This document shows, in pieces, positions 1 to 6,985 of a stretch of 64,000 nt of DNA. Source of the DNA: Spirochaeta sp. UBA5339. GTDB lineage: Bacteria; Spirochaetota; Spirochaetia; DSM-2461. The DNA is taken from assembly GCA_002408085.1 (NCBI GenBank), contig DHQL01000027.1, positions 72,488 to 136,487 on the forward strand, in the 5' to 3' direction. A program made the translations under genes and the position numbers. Under the pieces are notes generated by a model that saw only the letters and a program-made list of their open reading frames with translations, made no database searches and had not been told where the DNA came from. The stretch's first letter is position 1. The number at the start of each line of letters is the position of its first letter.

Positions 1-31
1 CAAATCAGACTAAAGACGTGAGGAAGCGATA

Positions 32-289
32 ATGGCTCATAAGAAAGGTGGAGGAAGCTCCAAAAACGGAAGAGATTCCAATGCTCAGAGACTGGGTGTA
101 AAGAGATTCGGCGGCCAGCTGGTTAAAGCCGGTGAAATTCTTGTTCGTCAGAGAGGAACTAAAATTCACCCCGGTGAGAACGTAGGTATCGGAAAAGACG
201 ATACTCTGTTCGCAACAGAGGCTGGATCAGTTCTCTTTCATGACAAAAAAGGCAAAAAAAGAGTTTCTATCGTCACTTCAGGCGAATAA
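32..289 (+). CDS. rpmA: 50S ribosomal protein L27
   Basis: The protein is a component of the large ribosomal subunit near the peptidyl-transferase centre. At 85 residues it is the normal length for L27, and it opens with the lysine/glycine-rich MAHKKGGGSSKNGRDS tail that reaches toward the P-site tRNA. The family core RFGGQLVKAGEILVRQRGT and the later HPGENVGIGKDDTLFA segment are both present. There is no N-terminal propeptide of the kind cleaved by Prp in Firmicutes. AGGAAG lies about 6 bases before the ATG. An upstream gene, probably rplU or a Prp-like gene, may end at the TAA at 11-13, but too little of it is visible to call. obgE follows after 9 bases, the usual rplU-rpmA-obgE arrangement. 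Confidence 0.98.
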   Translation: MAHKKGGGSSKNGRDSNAQRLGVKRFGGQLVKAGEILVRQRGTKIHPGENVGIGKDDTLFATEAGSVLFHDKKGKKRVSIVTSGE

Positions 290-298
290 TAAGGTCCT

Positions 299-1288
299 AT
301 GCAGGGTTTTATTGACGAAACTCGACTCGAAGTGTATTCCGGAGAGGGGGGCGCAGGCTGTGTCTCCTTTCGCCGGGAAAAATATGTCCCCCAGGGCGGT
401 CCGGACGGTGGTGACGGAGGTCGTGGGGGCAATGTCGTTTTTCAGGTTAAGAACAATCTGAAGACGCTTGTCCATCTCAATCGAAAACATGTTTACAGAG
501 CAAAGAACGGTCAGGGCGGCATGGGCCGCCGTATGCACGGAAAGAACGGAGAGGATATAATCATCGAAGTTCCCCCGGGTACAATTGTCCGTGATTATCA
601 GACCTCCGAGGTCCTGAAGGATTTCTCTGAAAATGTGGACGGTGAGCAGTGGGTATTTCTGCGGGGCGGAAACGGCGGCCAGGGGAACTGGCACTTTCGC
701 ACGGCACGTCGTCAGACACCCCGTTTTGCTCAGCCCGGTACACCCGGGGAGTACGCCGAGATTAAACTGGAACTGAACCTGATTGCGGATATCGGCTTTG
801 TCGGTTTTCCGTCGGTGGGTAAGTCCAGCCTTCTCAAGGCTCTGACAAATGCCAATCCCAAGGTGGCATCCTATCCCTTTACCACAAAGATTCCCAATCT
901 GGGAATGCTGAGGATCGGTGAGAAGGATATTGTCCTTGCGGATATCCCGGGAATTATCGAGGGAGCCTCCCACGGTCTTGGACTGGGTTTCAGATTTCTG
1001 AAGCATATTGCCAGAACTGCGGGACTCGCCTTTATGATTGACCTGGGTGAAGAAGATTTTCATGATACCTATGCCAAGCTCCTTGTGGAGCTGAAAGAGT
1101 ATAATCCCGATCTCCTTGACAAGCCACGGCTTCTGCTGGGTACCAAGATGGATCTGGATGTTGCAAAGGATAATCTTGTAAAACTTCAGGAACTCTATCC
1201 TGAGGAGCATGTTATTCCCATTTCGGTTTTTTCCAGAGAAGGTCTGGATGAGCTGAAGATGGCAATGCTTAAAATGGCGCATAAATAA
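299..1288 (+). CDS. obgE: Obg-family GTPase (ribosome assembly)
   Basis: This is a GTPase that binds the 50S subunit and acts late in its assembly. Residues 1-158 form the glycine-rich Obg fold (for example GGPDGGDGGRGGNV). The G domain follows, with the P-loop GFPSVGKSS at 169-177, the switch region YPFTTKIPNLGML at 192-204, and DIPG at 215-218. The G4 motif reads TKMD (282-285) where NKxD is usual, a substitution also found in other GTPases that bind guanine. At 329 residues the protein has no C-terminal OCT extension. It follows rpmA closely, and its TAA overlaps the nadD ATG by one base, so translation is probably coupled. Confidence 0.97.
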   Translation: MQGFIDETRLEVYSGEGGAGCVSFRREKYVPQGGPDGGDGGRGGNVVFQVKNNLKTLVHLNRKHVYRAKNGQGGMGRRMHGKNGEDIIIEVPPGTIVRDYQTSEVLKDFSENVDGEQWVFLRGGNGGQGNWHFRTARRQTPRFAQPGTPGEYAEIKLELNLIADIGFVGFPSVGKSSLLKALTNANPKVASYPFTTKIPNLGMLRIGEKDIVLADIPGIIEGASHGLGLGFRFLKHIARTAGLAFMIDLGEEDFHDTYAKLLVELKEYNPDLLDKPRLLLGTKMDLDVAKDNLVKLQELYPEEHVIPISVFSREGLDELKMAMLKMAHK

Positions 1289-1860
1289 TGAAACTCATTA
1301 TGCTGGGGGGGACCTTCAATCCTCCCCATGTCGGCCATCTCAAAATTGCCGACGAAGTACGCCGTCACTTCGGCTACGATAGACTTGTTCTAGTCCCCTC
1401 CTACAGACCGGCTCACAAGAGTGTTGACCAGGAAGTCAGTTTTCATCATCGGATGAAGATGGTAGAGCTTTCGGTTCAGGGCTGGCCGGACACAGTTGTT
1501 TCAAGCTGCGAGCATGACCGCGGCGGAGTCTCCTATAGTATCGATACAATACTCTATCTCAAGGAACTCTATAAAGTGGAGGGGCGGCCCGGTCTTATTA
1601 TCGGGGATGATCTTGTTCCCGGTTTTGCCGGATGGCACAGGGCTGAAGAGCTTTCGGAGCTTGCAGATATTATAATCTGTCACCGGGGCAGGCCGGAAGA
1701 TTTGGATTTCCCCTTCCGCCACAGGTATTTTCAGAACACCATGGTGGAGGCCTCATCAACAGATATAAGAGAAGCCGTAAGGGCGGGGCAGGATGTTGCA
1801 GATCTGCTTCCTACTGCAGTCCTGGATTATATTCGCAGGGAAGGTCTATATGGAGCTTGA
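1288..1860 (+). CDS. nadD: Nicotinate-nucleotide adenylyltransferase
   Basis: The enzyme transfers AMP from ATP to nicotinate mononucleotide to form deamido-NAD in NAD biosynthesis. The nucleotidyltransferase signature GGTFNPPHVGHL (residues 7-18) contains the HxGH motif, and SSTDIR near residue 156 corresponds to the second ATP-binding motif (ISSTxIR). The length of 190 residues is typical. The start overlaps the obgE stop by one base, and the 3' end overlaps the yqeK start by 11 bases. The nadD-yqeK-rsfS neighbourhood is widely conserved in bacteria, and here an LCP-type gene lies inside it. Confidence 0.96.
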   Translation: MKLIMLGGTFNPPHVGHLKIADEVRRHFGYDRLVLVPSYRPAHKSVDQEVSFHHRMKMVELSVQGWPDTVVSSCEHDRGGVSYSIDTILYLKELYKVEGRPGLIIGDDLVPGFAGWHRAEELSELADIIICHRGRPEDLDFPFRHRYFQNTMVEASSTDIREAVRAGQDVADLLPTAVLDYIRREGLYGA

Positions 1861-2428
1861 AGAGAAGCTGATCAGAAGGGGTGAGAGAAAACTGAGTCCC
1901 AGCCGCTGGAGTCACAGTCTCAGAACAGCCGAGTATGCCCTCTTTCTGGCGGACCATTACTCTCTGGAATGTCCCGTTCTCCGCTGCGCCGCTCTGGCAC
2001 ACGATCTGGCAAGGGAGCAGAAGAGTGAAAAGGTGCTGAAGAAGGCTCTGAAGGATCAGGGAGATCTCCCGGTTTTTATTCTGCAGAACCCCGTTCTTCA
2101 GCACGGCTTTGCAGCCGCTTGGATTCTCCGGAAGAAGTACGGCGTCACCGATCTGTCTCTTCTTAATGCGGTACGCTATCATACTACCGGTCATCCCTGC
2201 CTTGATGAAACAGGGCTTCTCCTCTTTGCGGCGGATTATATGGAAGCCGGCAGGGAGCATCTGGACGATGCAGAAAGAAGCAGGCTTCTCGGTCTGTCTC
2301 TGAAGGACATGGTTCTGGAAATTCTCAGCGCCATGGAGAAGCATATTCTGGAAAAGGGTCTGGAGCCTTCGCCGGACAGCAGGGAGTTGTCGCATTACCT
2401 CTCCACAGGATACAATAGTCCCGCATGA
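1850..2428 (+). CDS. yqeK: YqeK-family HD-domain hydrolase (probable Ap4A hydrolase)
   Basis: This is an HD-superfamily metal-dependent hydrolase. Characterised YqeK proteins cleave diadenosine tetraphosphate symmetrically to ADP. The visible ligands are the histidine in RWSHSLRTAEYA, the HD pair in ALAHDLAREQ, the histidine of HGFAAAW, and the later YHTTGHP motif. I chose the ATG at 1850, preceded by AGGGAAGG, because it gives the family-like start MELEEKLIRRGE; a longer frame from 1793 would add a hydrophobic stretch that is only nadD sequence read in another frame. The 3' end overlaps the LCP gene by 4 bases (ATGA). Confidence 0.9.
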   Translation: MELEEKLIRRGERKLSPSRWSHSLRTAEYALFLADHYSLECPVLRCAALAHDLAREQKSEKVLKKALKDQGDLPVFILQNPVLQHGFAAAWILRKKYGVTDLSLLNAVRYHTTGHPCLDETGLLLFAADYMEAGREHLDDAERSRLLGLSLKDMVLEILSAMEKHILEKGLEPSPDSRELSHYLSTGYNSPA

Positions 2429-3603
2429 AAGATAGAAGAACCCCCGACTTATCCCTGCTTTTGCTGATTCTGGTATTTCTCATTCTCTCAGGCCTGGCGG
2501 TCTATGTGCTTCTGACAATGAAGATCGATGACTATAAGGAGATGGTGAATGAACACAAGATGATCACCACTCTTATTGTTATTGAGGATGATGAAAAACC
2601 CCTGGTTACAGAGTTTTACTTTTATCATCCCGAGACGCGAAAGGGAGCTCTTCTGAATATTCCTGAGGACACCGGAGCTATTATCCGCTCTCTTAACAGA
2701 GTGGACAGAGTTGATGCTCTCTATAATACTGAGGATCCGACATACTACCTTCAGCAGCTGGGGGTTCTCACAGGTATTGTTCCTGACTTCTATATACAGA
2801 TCAAAAAGGACGATCTGGTCAAGTTGGTGGATTTTCTTGAGGGGGTAGAGATCTTCCTGCCCAACCCCGTTGTTTTTGAGAGTGAAACACAGCAGATCCT
2901 CCTGCCCTCGGGCAGTGTGACCCTGGATGGGGATAAGGCATCGGACTATCTGAGCTATACTCTGGAGGGGGAGTCCGTTGATGACGGAATCAAAAGAGAA
3001 CATGATCTGGTTTTCGGAATTCTCAGAAAGATGCATCAGATGCACGAAAGCCGTTTTGTCTCAACTTTTCTGGAACACATCTTTCCCCTTGTGAATACAA
3101 ACTTTGATACCAAGTCTTTTGAGTCCTTTATGCACGAACTCTCTCTTCTGGAGCTGGACAGGGTTGTTTTTCAGCAGGTTCTGGGTACAAGACGTATGGT
3201 GGACTCCCAGCTCCTCTACTTTCCCCATTATGATGGAAACCTCCTGAGAGAGACGGTCAAGCAGATGCAGGACTCTCTGGCAGACTTTGATGTGCTTCGG
3301 GATGAACAGCTTGTTGTCTCTCTTGAGATTCAGAACGGTACTGCAAGAAACGGACTTGCCGGACGGACGGCACAGATTTTTAAAAGTTACGGTTATGAAA
3401 TCGCTTCAATCAAGAATGCCGATTCAAACCGTTATGAAAACACGGTTATTCTGGACAAGAAGGGTGATCCTGCTGCAGCCCAGCGGGTTGCGAATCTGAT
3501 AAAATGTCAGAGAATCCATACTGATGTTGATCAGAACAGAGATGAGACTGTAGATATAATAGTAATTTTAGGAAAGGATTTTGATGGACGATACGTTAAG
3601 TAA
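2425..3603 (+). CDS. LCP family protein with LytR C-terminal domain
   Basis: Residues 10-33 form one N-terminal membrane segment, so most of the 392 residues should lie outside the cytoplasm. The middle region has the LytR-CpsA-Psr order: a conserved acidic/arginine stretch (FYFYHPETRKGALLNIPEDT), then GIKREHDLVFGIL, which corresponds to the family's RQ-containing helix. The C-terminus (VSLEIQNGTARNGLAGRTA onward) matches the LytR_C domain. LCP enzymes attach undecaprenyl-linked glycopolymers to the wall; in a diderm spirochaete without teichoic acids the acceptor is unknown. The gene overlaps yqeK by 4 bases and rsfS by 20 bases, so the cluster looks like one translationally coupled operon. 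Confidence 0.85.
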   Translation: MKDRRTPDLSLLLLILVFLILSGLAVYVLLTMKIDDYKEMVNEHKMITTLIVIEDDEKPLVTEFYFYHPETRKGALLNIPEDTGAIIRSLNRVDRVDALYNTEDPTYYLQQLGVLTGIVPDFYIQIKKDDLVKLVDFLEGVEIFLPNPVVFESETQQILLPSGSVTLDGDKASDYLSYTLEGESVDDGIKREHDLVFGILRKMHQMHESRFVSTFLEHIFPLVNTNFDTKSFESFMHELSLLELDRVVFQQVLGTRRMVDSQLLYFPHYDGNLLRETVKQMQDSLADFDVLRDEQLVVSLEIQNGTARNGLAGRTAQIFKSYGYEIASIKNADSNRYENTVILDKKGDPAAAQRVANLIKCQRIHTDVDQNRDETVDIIVILGKDFDGRYVK

Positions 3604-3961
3604 TAAGAAAGGATTTGAATTCTGGGGTAGGGCCCTGGAGGGAGCTCAGGAGGCCAAGGGACAGGATGTTGTTGTTCTGGATCTGGCGGGGCAGTGTTCC
3701 TGGACCGACTATATGTTGATTGTTACGGCAACAAGCCGGATGCACCTGAAAGGTATCAAGCAGAAGGTTCTTGAGCTGACTAAGGATGATGAGAATGTAG
3801 TTCTCAGAAACAGTAAAAATTCAAAAGATGAGGATCAGTGGATCCTTATGGATATGGGTGATCTGGTTGTTCAGATAATGACAGCCGAGGCCCGTGAATA
3901 TTATGACCTCGAAGCTGTCTGGTTTGAAGCAGATTGTCTTTTCCGGGAGGAAAAGGTCTAA
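3584..3961 (+). CDS. rsfS: Ribosomal silencing factor RsfS
   Basis: RsfS binds L14 on the 50S subunit and blocks 30S joining in slow-growing cells. The 125-residue length and the motif order DVVVLDLAGQCSWTDYMLI, TATSRMHLKGI, DQWILMDMGDLVVQIM and AREYYDLEAVW are diagnostic. I prefer the ATG at 3584, after AGGAAAGG, over the TTG one codon upstream. The start lies inside the end of the LCP gene. The stop overlaps by 4 bases the stop of the convergent acidic gene. Confidence 0.95.
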   Translation: MDDTLSNKKGFEFWGRALEGAQEAKGQDVVVLDLAGQCSWTDYMLIVTATSRMHLKGIKQKVLELTKDDENVVLRNSKNSKDEDQWILMDMGDLVVQIMTAEAREYYDLEAVWFEADCLFREEKV

Positions 3962-4218
3962 TCCTCAAGTTCGTCGTAATCGGCGAACTCGTCATTGTAT
4001 TCGTAGGGGATGATATTATCTTCATCGTCCCCGTCATCCTCTTCGCTATCATCTTCGAAGGGGTCTATATCAGACTTCTCTATTCCGTCGTCATCATTGT
4101 CCATTTCCGCGTCATAGGCGTCAATGTTTTCATCAAAGATTTCATTCTCTTCTAAGGGGAAAAACGACAGGGGGTCGCTGTCCAAACTGCTTTCGAATTC
4201 GTTATCCGATGGAATCAT
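3958..4218 (-). CDS. Small highly acidic hypothetical protein
   Basis: I do not recognise this 86-residue protein. It is extremely acidic, with Asp and Glu making up nearly half of its residues, including runs such as DNDDDGIE and DDSEEDDGDDEDN, and it has no membrane segment or signal peptide. Such composition suggests a disordered protein that binds basic partners, or a counter-ion mimic of nucleic acid, but no function can be assigned. The reality of the gene is supported by AAGGACAG about 6 bases before the ATG and by a promoter-like TTGGCA-17-TATTAG upstream at 4262-4290. It is convergent with rsfS, sharing 4 bases. Low-complexity codons on this strand could also produce a chance frame. 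Confidence 0.55.
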   Translation of the reverse strand: MIPSDNEFESSLDSDPLSFFPLEENEIFDENIDAYDAEMDNDDDGIEKSDIDPFEDDSEEDDGDDEDNIIPYEYNDEFADYDELED

Positions 4219-4261
4219 TCAATTCTGTCCTTGCTGGTTTTGATGTTGAAAAAGTAATCAA

Positions 4262-4290
4262 CTAATATCATTTTTTGCTTTTATTGCCAA
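4262..4290 (-). promoter_or_regulatory. Candidate sigma-70 promoter for the acidic gene
   Basis: On the minus strand TTGGCA (-35) is followed after 17 bases by TATTAG (-10), a match of 5/6 and 4/6 to consensus. It lies about 45 bases upstream of the acidic ORF start. The surrounding AT-rich sequence makes a chance match possible. Confidence 0.4.
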
Positions 4291-4439
4291 CCGTAGTTTT
4301 AGCATTTAAAATGAATTTGGCCTTGAAAAACTGAATTTGTCCGGATCATGAAACTGACTGGCGTTCAGTACCGAATCCCTGAACTTCGGTCCGCAGTTCA
4401 GAACGGTGAATTATGCATTCTGCAGAGGGAAATATACCT

Positions 4440-5330
4440 GTGAAAAAAATACAAATTGAAGCTCCCGCCAAGATCAATCTTCACCTTGAGGTGGGGCAAA
4501 CCCGTGATGACGGGTTTCATGAAATTACCAGTCTCTTTCAGGCCGTCAGTGTCTTCGATACCCTTGTTTTTTCTGAGAACGGCAGAGAAGGAAGTATAGA
4601 GATCCGGGGAGATTTTAACTGTCCTCCGGAGAAAAATCTTATCTATAAGGCTGTACAGCTCTTCAGAGAGCATGGTGCTCCTGCCAATGGAGTCCTTGTG
4701 GAAGTGGAGAAAAGGATTCCGAGTGAGGCCGGTCTGGGTGGAGGCTCCTCGGATGCCGCCGCATCTCTTAAGGCTCTTTCCCTTCTACTGGGGTATACTC
4801 CCTCTGATAAACAGATGATGGAGATGGCCGGAAGCCTTGGAAGTGATGTTCCTTTTTTTATGAAATATCCTGCGGCAGCGGTAAGCGGGAGGGGTGAAAT
4901 CCTTGAAGAAATTGAATCCCCAGGCCGCTACTGCGGACTGCTTATCAAGGACTCCGGCACGGGTATCTCTACGGGTGCTGCCTACAGGGCCGTGGATGAG
5001 GCCATGGCCCGGGGAGAACTCTCTCAAGGTATTCTGACAAAAGAAGATATGACAGCTCTATTTACTGAAAAAGAACCGGGTGAATGGGACTTTTATAACA
5101 GCTTTATGGAAACTTATAGAAATAGTATAAAACCTCTTGAGTTTATTTCCAAACTTCTTTATGATTCAGGAGCTGAATTTTTCGGATTGTCCGGAAGCGG
5201 TAGCGCAATGTTCGGAATATTTAACGATTCTGAAAGACTTGCGGAAGCAGAACGCATTTCAAAAAAGCGTTTTTCTTTTGTGGAAAGATTTGAATTCCTT
5301 CATAGCATTCCGTATGCTCATGTAATATAA
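4440..5330 (+). CDS. ispE: 4-diphosphocytidyl-2-C-methyl-D-erythritol kinase
   Basis: This GHMP-fold kinase phosphorylates CDP-methylerythritol in the non-mevalonate isoprenoid pathway. The opening motif APAKINLHLEVG and the ATP-binding loop PSEAGLGGGSSDAAASL (near residue 95) are clear, as is the late FGLSGSGSAMFG motif. I chose the GTG at 4440, 9 bases after AGAGGGA, giving a start just before the conserved core; an in-frame ATG at 4413 would add 9 residues with no ribosome site. The predicted length is 296 residues, close to the family norm. It starts a new plus-strand run after the divergent acidic gene, and spoVG follows after 37 bases. Confidence 0.95.
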   Translation: MKKIQIEAPAKINLHLEVGQTRDDGFHEITSLFQAVSVFDTLVFSENGREGSIEIRGDFNCPPEKNLIYKAVQLFREHGAPANGVLVEVEKRIPSEAGLGGGSSDAAASLKALSLLLGYTPSDKQMMEMAGSLGSDVPFFMKYPAAAVSGRGEILEEIESPGRYCGLLIKDSGTGISTGAAYRAVDEAMARGELSQGILTKEDMTALFTEKEPGEWDFYNSFMETYRNSIKPLEFISKLLYDSGAEFFGLSGSGSAMFGIFNDSERLAEAERISKKRFSFVERFEFLHSIPYAHVI

Positions 5331-5367
5331 TAAATATATATTGCATTAAAGCGGTAGGAGGAGCTGT

Positions 5368-5655
5368 ATGGAAATTACTGACATCCGCATTCGTAAGGTC
5401 AATGCAGACGGTAAGTTAAAGGCATACGTTACAGTAACTTTTGATGAATCTTTTGTTGTTCACAACGTAAAGATCATTGAGGGAGACAGCGGGGTTTTCA
5501 TTGCTATGCCCAGCAGGAAAACAAAGAATGGTGTTTATAAGGATGTTGCCCATCCCATAAATACCGATTTCAGGACTGTTCTTCAGGACAGAATCCTGGA
5601 AGAATATAACAACCTTGGACCCGATGCCGAAGTGGTTGACGAACACGATGGTTGA
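5368..5655 (+). CDS. spoVG: SpoVG family nucleic-acid-binding regulator
   Basis: SpoVG proteins are small site-specific DNA- and RNA-binding regulators. In Borrelia the homologue controls several genes, and in Firmicutes it affects division and sporulation. The 95-residue protein begins MEITDIRIRKV and carries the conserved core VTFDESFVVHNVKIIEG and FIAMPSRKTKNGVYKDVAHP, which includes the basic nucleic-acid-binding surface. A strong GGAGGAG site precedes the ATG. The gene is followed after 23 bases by tRNA-Gln and then rplY on the same strand, so SpoVG may share a transcript with translation genes. Confidence 0.96.
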   Translation: MEITDIRIRKVNADGKLKAYVTVTFDESFVVHNVKIIEGDSGVFIAMPSRKTKNGVYKDVAHPINTDFRTVLQDRILEEYNNLGPDAEVVDEHDG

Positions 5656-5678
5656 TATTTAAATAAAGAAATTAAAAT

Positions 5679-5750
5679 TTGGACGTCGGCAAGCGGTAAG
5701 CCACCGGGTTTTGATCCCGGCATTCGCAGGTTCGAATCCTGCCGTCCAAG
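5679..5750 (+). tRNA. tRNA-Gln (TTG)
   Basis: The sequence folds as a 72-base cloverleaf. The acceptor TTGGACG pairs with CGTCCAA, the D stem is GGC/GCC, the anticodon stem CCGGG/CCCGG encloses loop TTTTGAT with anticodon TTG, and the T stem GCAGG/CCTGC encloses TTCGAAT. The discriminator base is G and CCA is not encoded. It lies between spoVG and rplY on the same strand, with no obvious promoter of its own. Confidence 0.97.
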
Positions 5751-5778
5751 GTATCTGTTATCGGAAGGAGTAGATAAG

Positions 5779-6384
5779 ATGGAGCAGAAAACCCTTTCTG
5801 TTGTTGAGAGAACAGAATTCAAGAAAGGTCCTGCCAAAAAGCTGAGGAGCGAAGGGTTTATTCCCGCTGTTGTTTACGGCCACACAGATCCTCTTCATAT
5901 TGCGGTAAATGCCAATGAATTTGCTAAGAAATTCAAAGTAGTAACTGAAAATACAGTAATCGTCCTTGAACTTGGAAAAGAAACCCGCGAGGTTCTTGTA
6001 AAAGCAATCGACGAAGACATCGTTACTGACACTGTAAAACACATTGATTTTTATGAGTTTGAAAGAGGTAAGGCTCTTAAGACTCACGTTCCTGTACACC
6101 TGGTTGGTAATGCAATCGGTGCAAAGGAAGGCGGAACACTCGAGCACATGCTCCACGAGTTTGAAATCGAATGTCTCCCCAAAGATCTGCCCGAAGCAAT
6201 CGAAGTTAACGTCGATGCACTGGGAATGGGTGAATCAATCCATATCGGCGACATCACAGTTGCTGAAGGAATCAAGGTTCTTCACCCCGAAGATCAGACT
6301 GTTGTAGTCGTTTCTGCACCCAAGGCTGCTGCTGAAGCATCAGACGAAGAGGAAGAAGAAACTGAAGAAGCAGCTGCTGAATAA
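5779..6384 (+). CDS. rplY: 50S ribosomal protein L25/general stress protein Ctc
   Basis: L25 binds 5S rRNA in the large subunit. This is the long, Ctc-type form: an N-terminal L25 domain (residues 1-92, with GPAKKLRSEGFIPAVVYG), then a second beta domain, and a disordered acidic tail ending DEEEEETEEAAAE. At 201 residues it is typical of the two-domain family. AAGGAG lies 8 bases before the ATG. The ctc-pth order followed by tilS and ftsH is also seen in Firmicutes and several spirochaetes. Confidence 0.96.
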   Translation: MEQKTLSVVERTEFKKGPAKKLRSEGFIPAVVYGHTDPLHIAVNANEFAKKFKVVTENTVIVLELGKETREVLVKAIDEDIVTDTVKHIDFYEFERGKALKTHVPVHLVGNAIGAKEGGTLEHMLHEFEIECLPKDLPEAIEVNVDALGMGESIHIGDITVAEGIKVLHPEDQTVVVVSAPKAAAEASDEEEEETEEAAAE

Positions 6385-6412
6385 GACTGAGCAGAGTCAG
6401 TTTTCTGATCTT

Positions 6413-6985
6413 ATGATCATCGGCCTGGGAAATCCCGGGACCGAATATGAACAAACCCGGCATAACGTCGGGTTTGATCTTATTGAGCTGCTCGCCGGGC
6501 AGCTCAATCTATTTTTAAAGAAACCCCTTTTTAAAAACTACCTCTATGCCTCGACTTTTGTGGGCAACAGGCGGCTTCATCTGGTCAAGCCCTTGACCTT
6601 TATGAACCGTTCCGGTGCAATTCTGCCGGGACTGAGGGCTAAATACGGTCTTGAGCCCGATGATATTATCATTGCCACCGACAATATGGACCTCCATCCC
6701 GGACGCAGCCGGATGAAACCCGGCGGATCATCGGCGGGGCATAACGGTCTTAAATCTATAATTCACTATCTGGATACGAAAGATTTTTACAGGCTCTATC
6801 TGGGAGTCGGAAGACCTGAAAAAGGTATTTCCGTTGTGGAACATGTTCTGGGGCGCTTTTCAGATGATGAGTACCCTCTTGTGCAAAAGGCGATAGGGGA
6901 GGTTGCTGATTCCATAATCTCCCATGGCGATGCCCCTGTTGAAAAGCTGCTCAATGAAATCAATTCTAGAAAAAGTAAAGACTGA
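6413..6985 (+). CDS. pth: Peptidyl-tRNA hydrolase
   Basis: Pth releases stalled peptides from peptidyl-tRNA. The N-terminal GLGNPGTEYEQTRHNVGFD contains the catalytic histidine (TRHNVG) and the essential asparagine of GNPG. KPLTFMNRSG and the glycine-rich GGSSAGHNGLKSI follow in the right order. The length is 190 residues. No strong ribosome-binding site precedes the ATG, and in-frame stop codons leave no better start, so it may depend on coupling to rplY, 28 bases upstream. The 3' end overlaps tilS by 32 bases. Confidence 0.96.
   Translation: MIIGLGNPGTEYEQTRHNVGFDLIELLAGQLNLFLKKPLFKNYLYASTFVGNRRLHLVKPLTFMNRSGAILPGLRAKYGLEPDDIIIATDNMDLHPGRSRMKPGGSSAGHNGLKSIIHYLDTKDFYRLYLGVGRPEKGISVVEHVLGRFSDDEYPLVQKAIGEVADSIISHGDAPVEKLLNEINSRKSKD

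Noticed and set aside
278..1282. Long antisense open frame over obgE
   Set aside because: It mirrors obgE coding sequence, has no ribosome site or family pattern, and conflicts with a certain gene.
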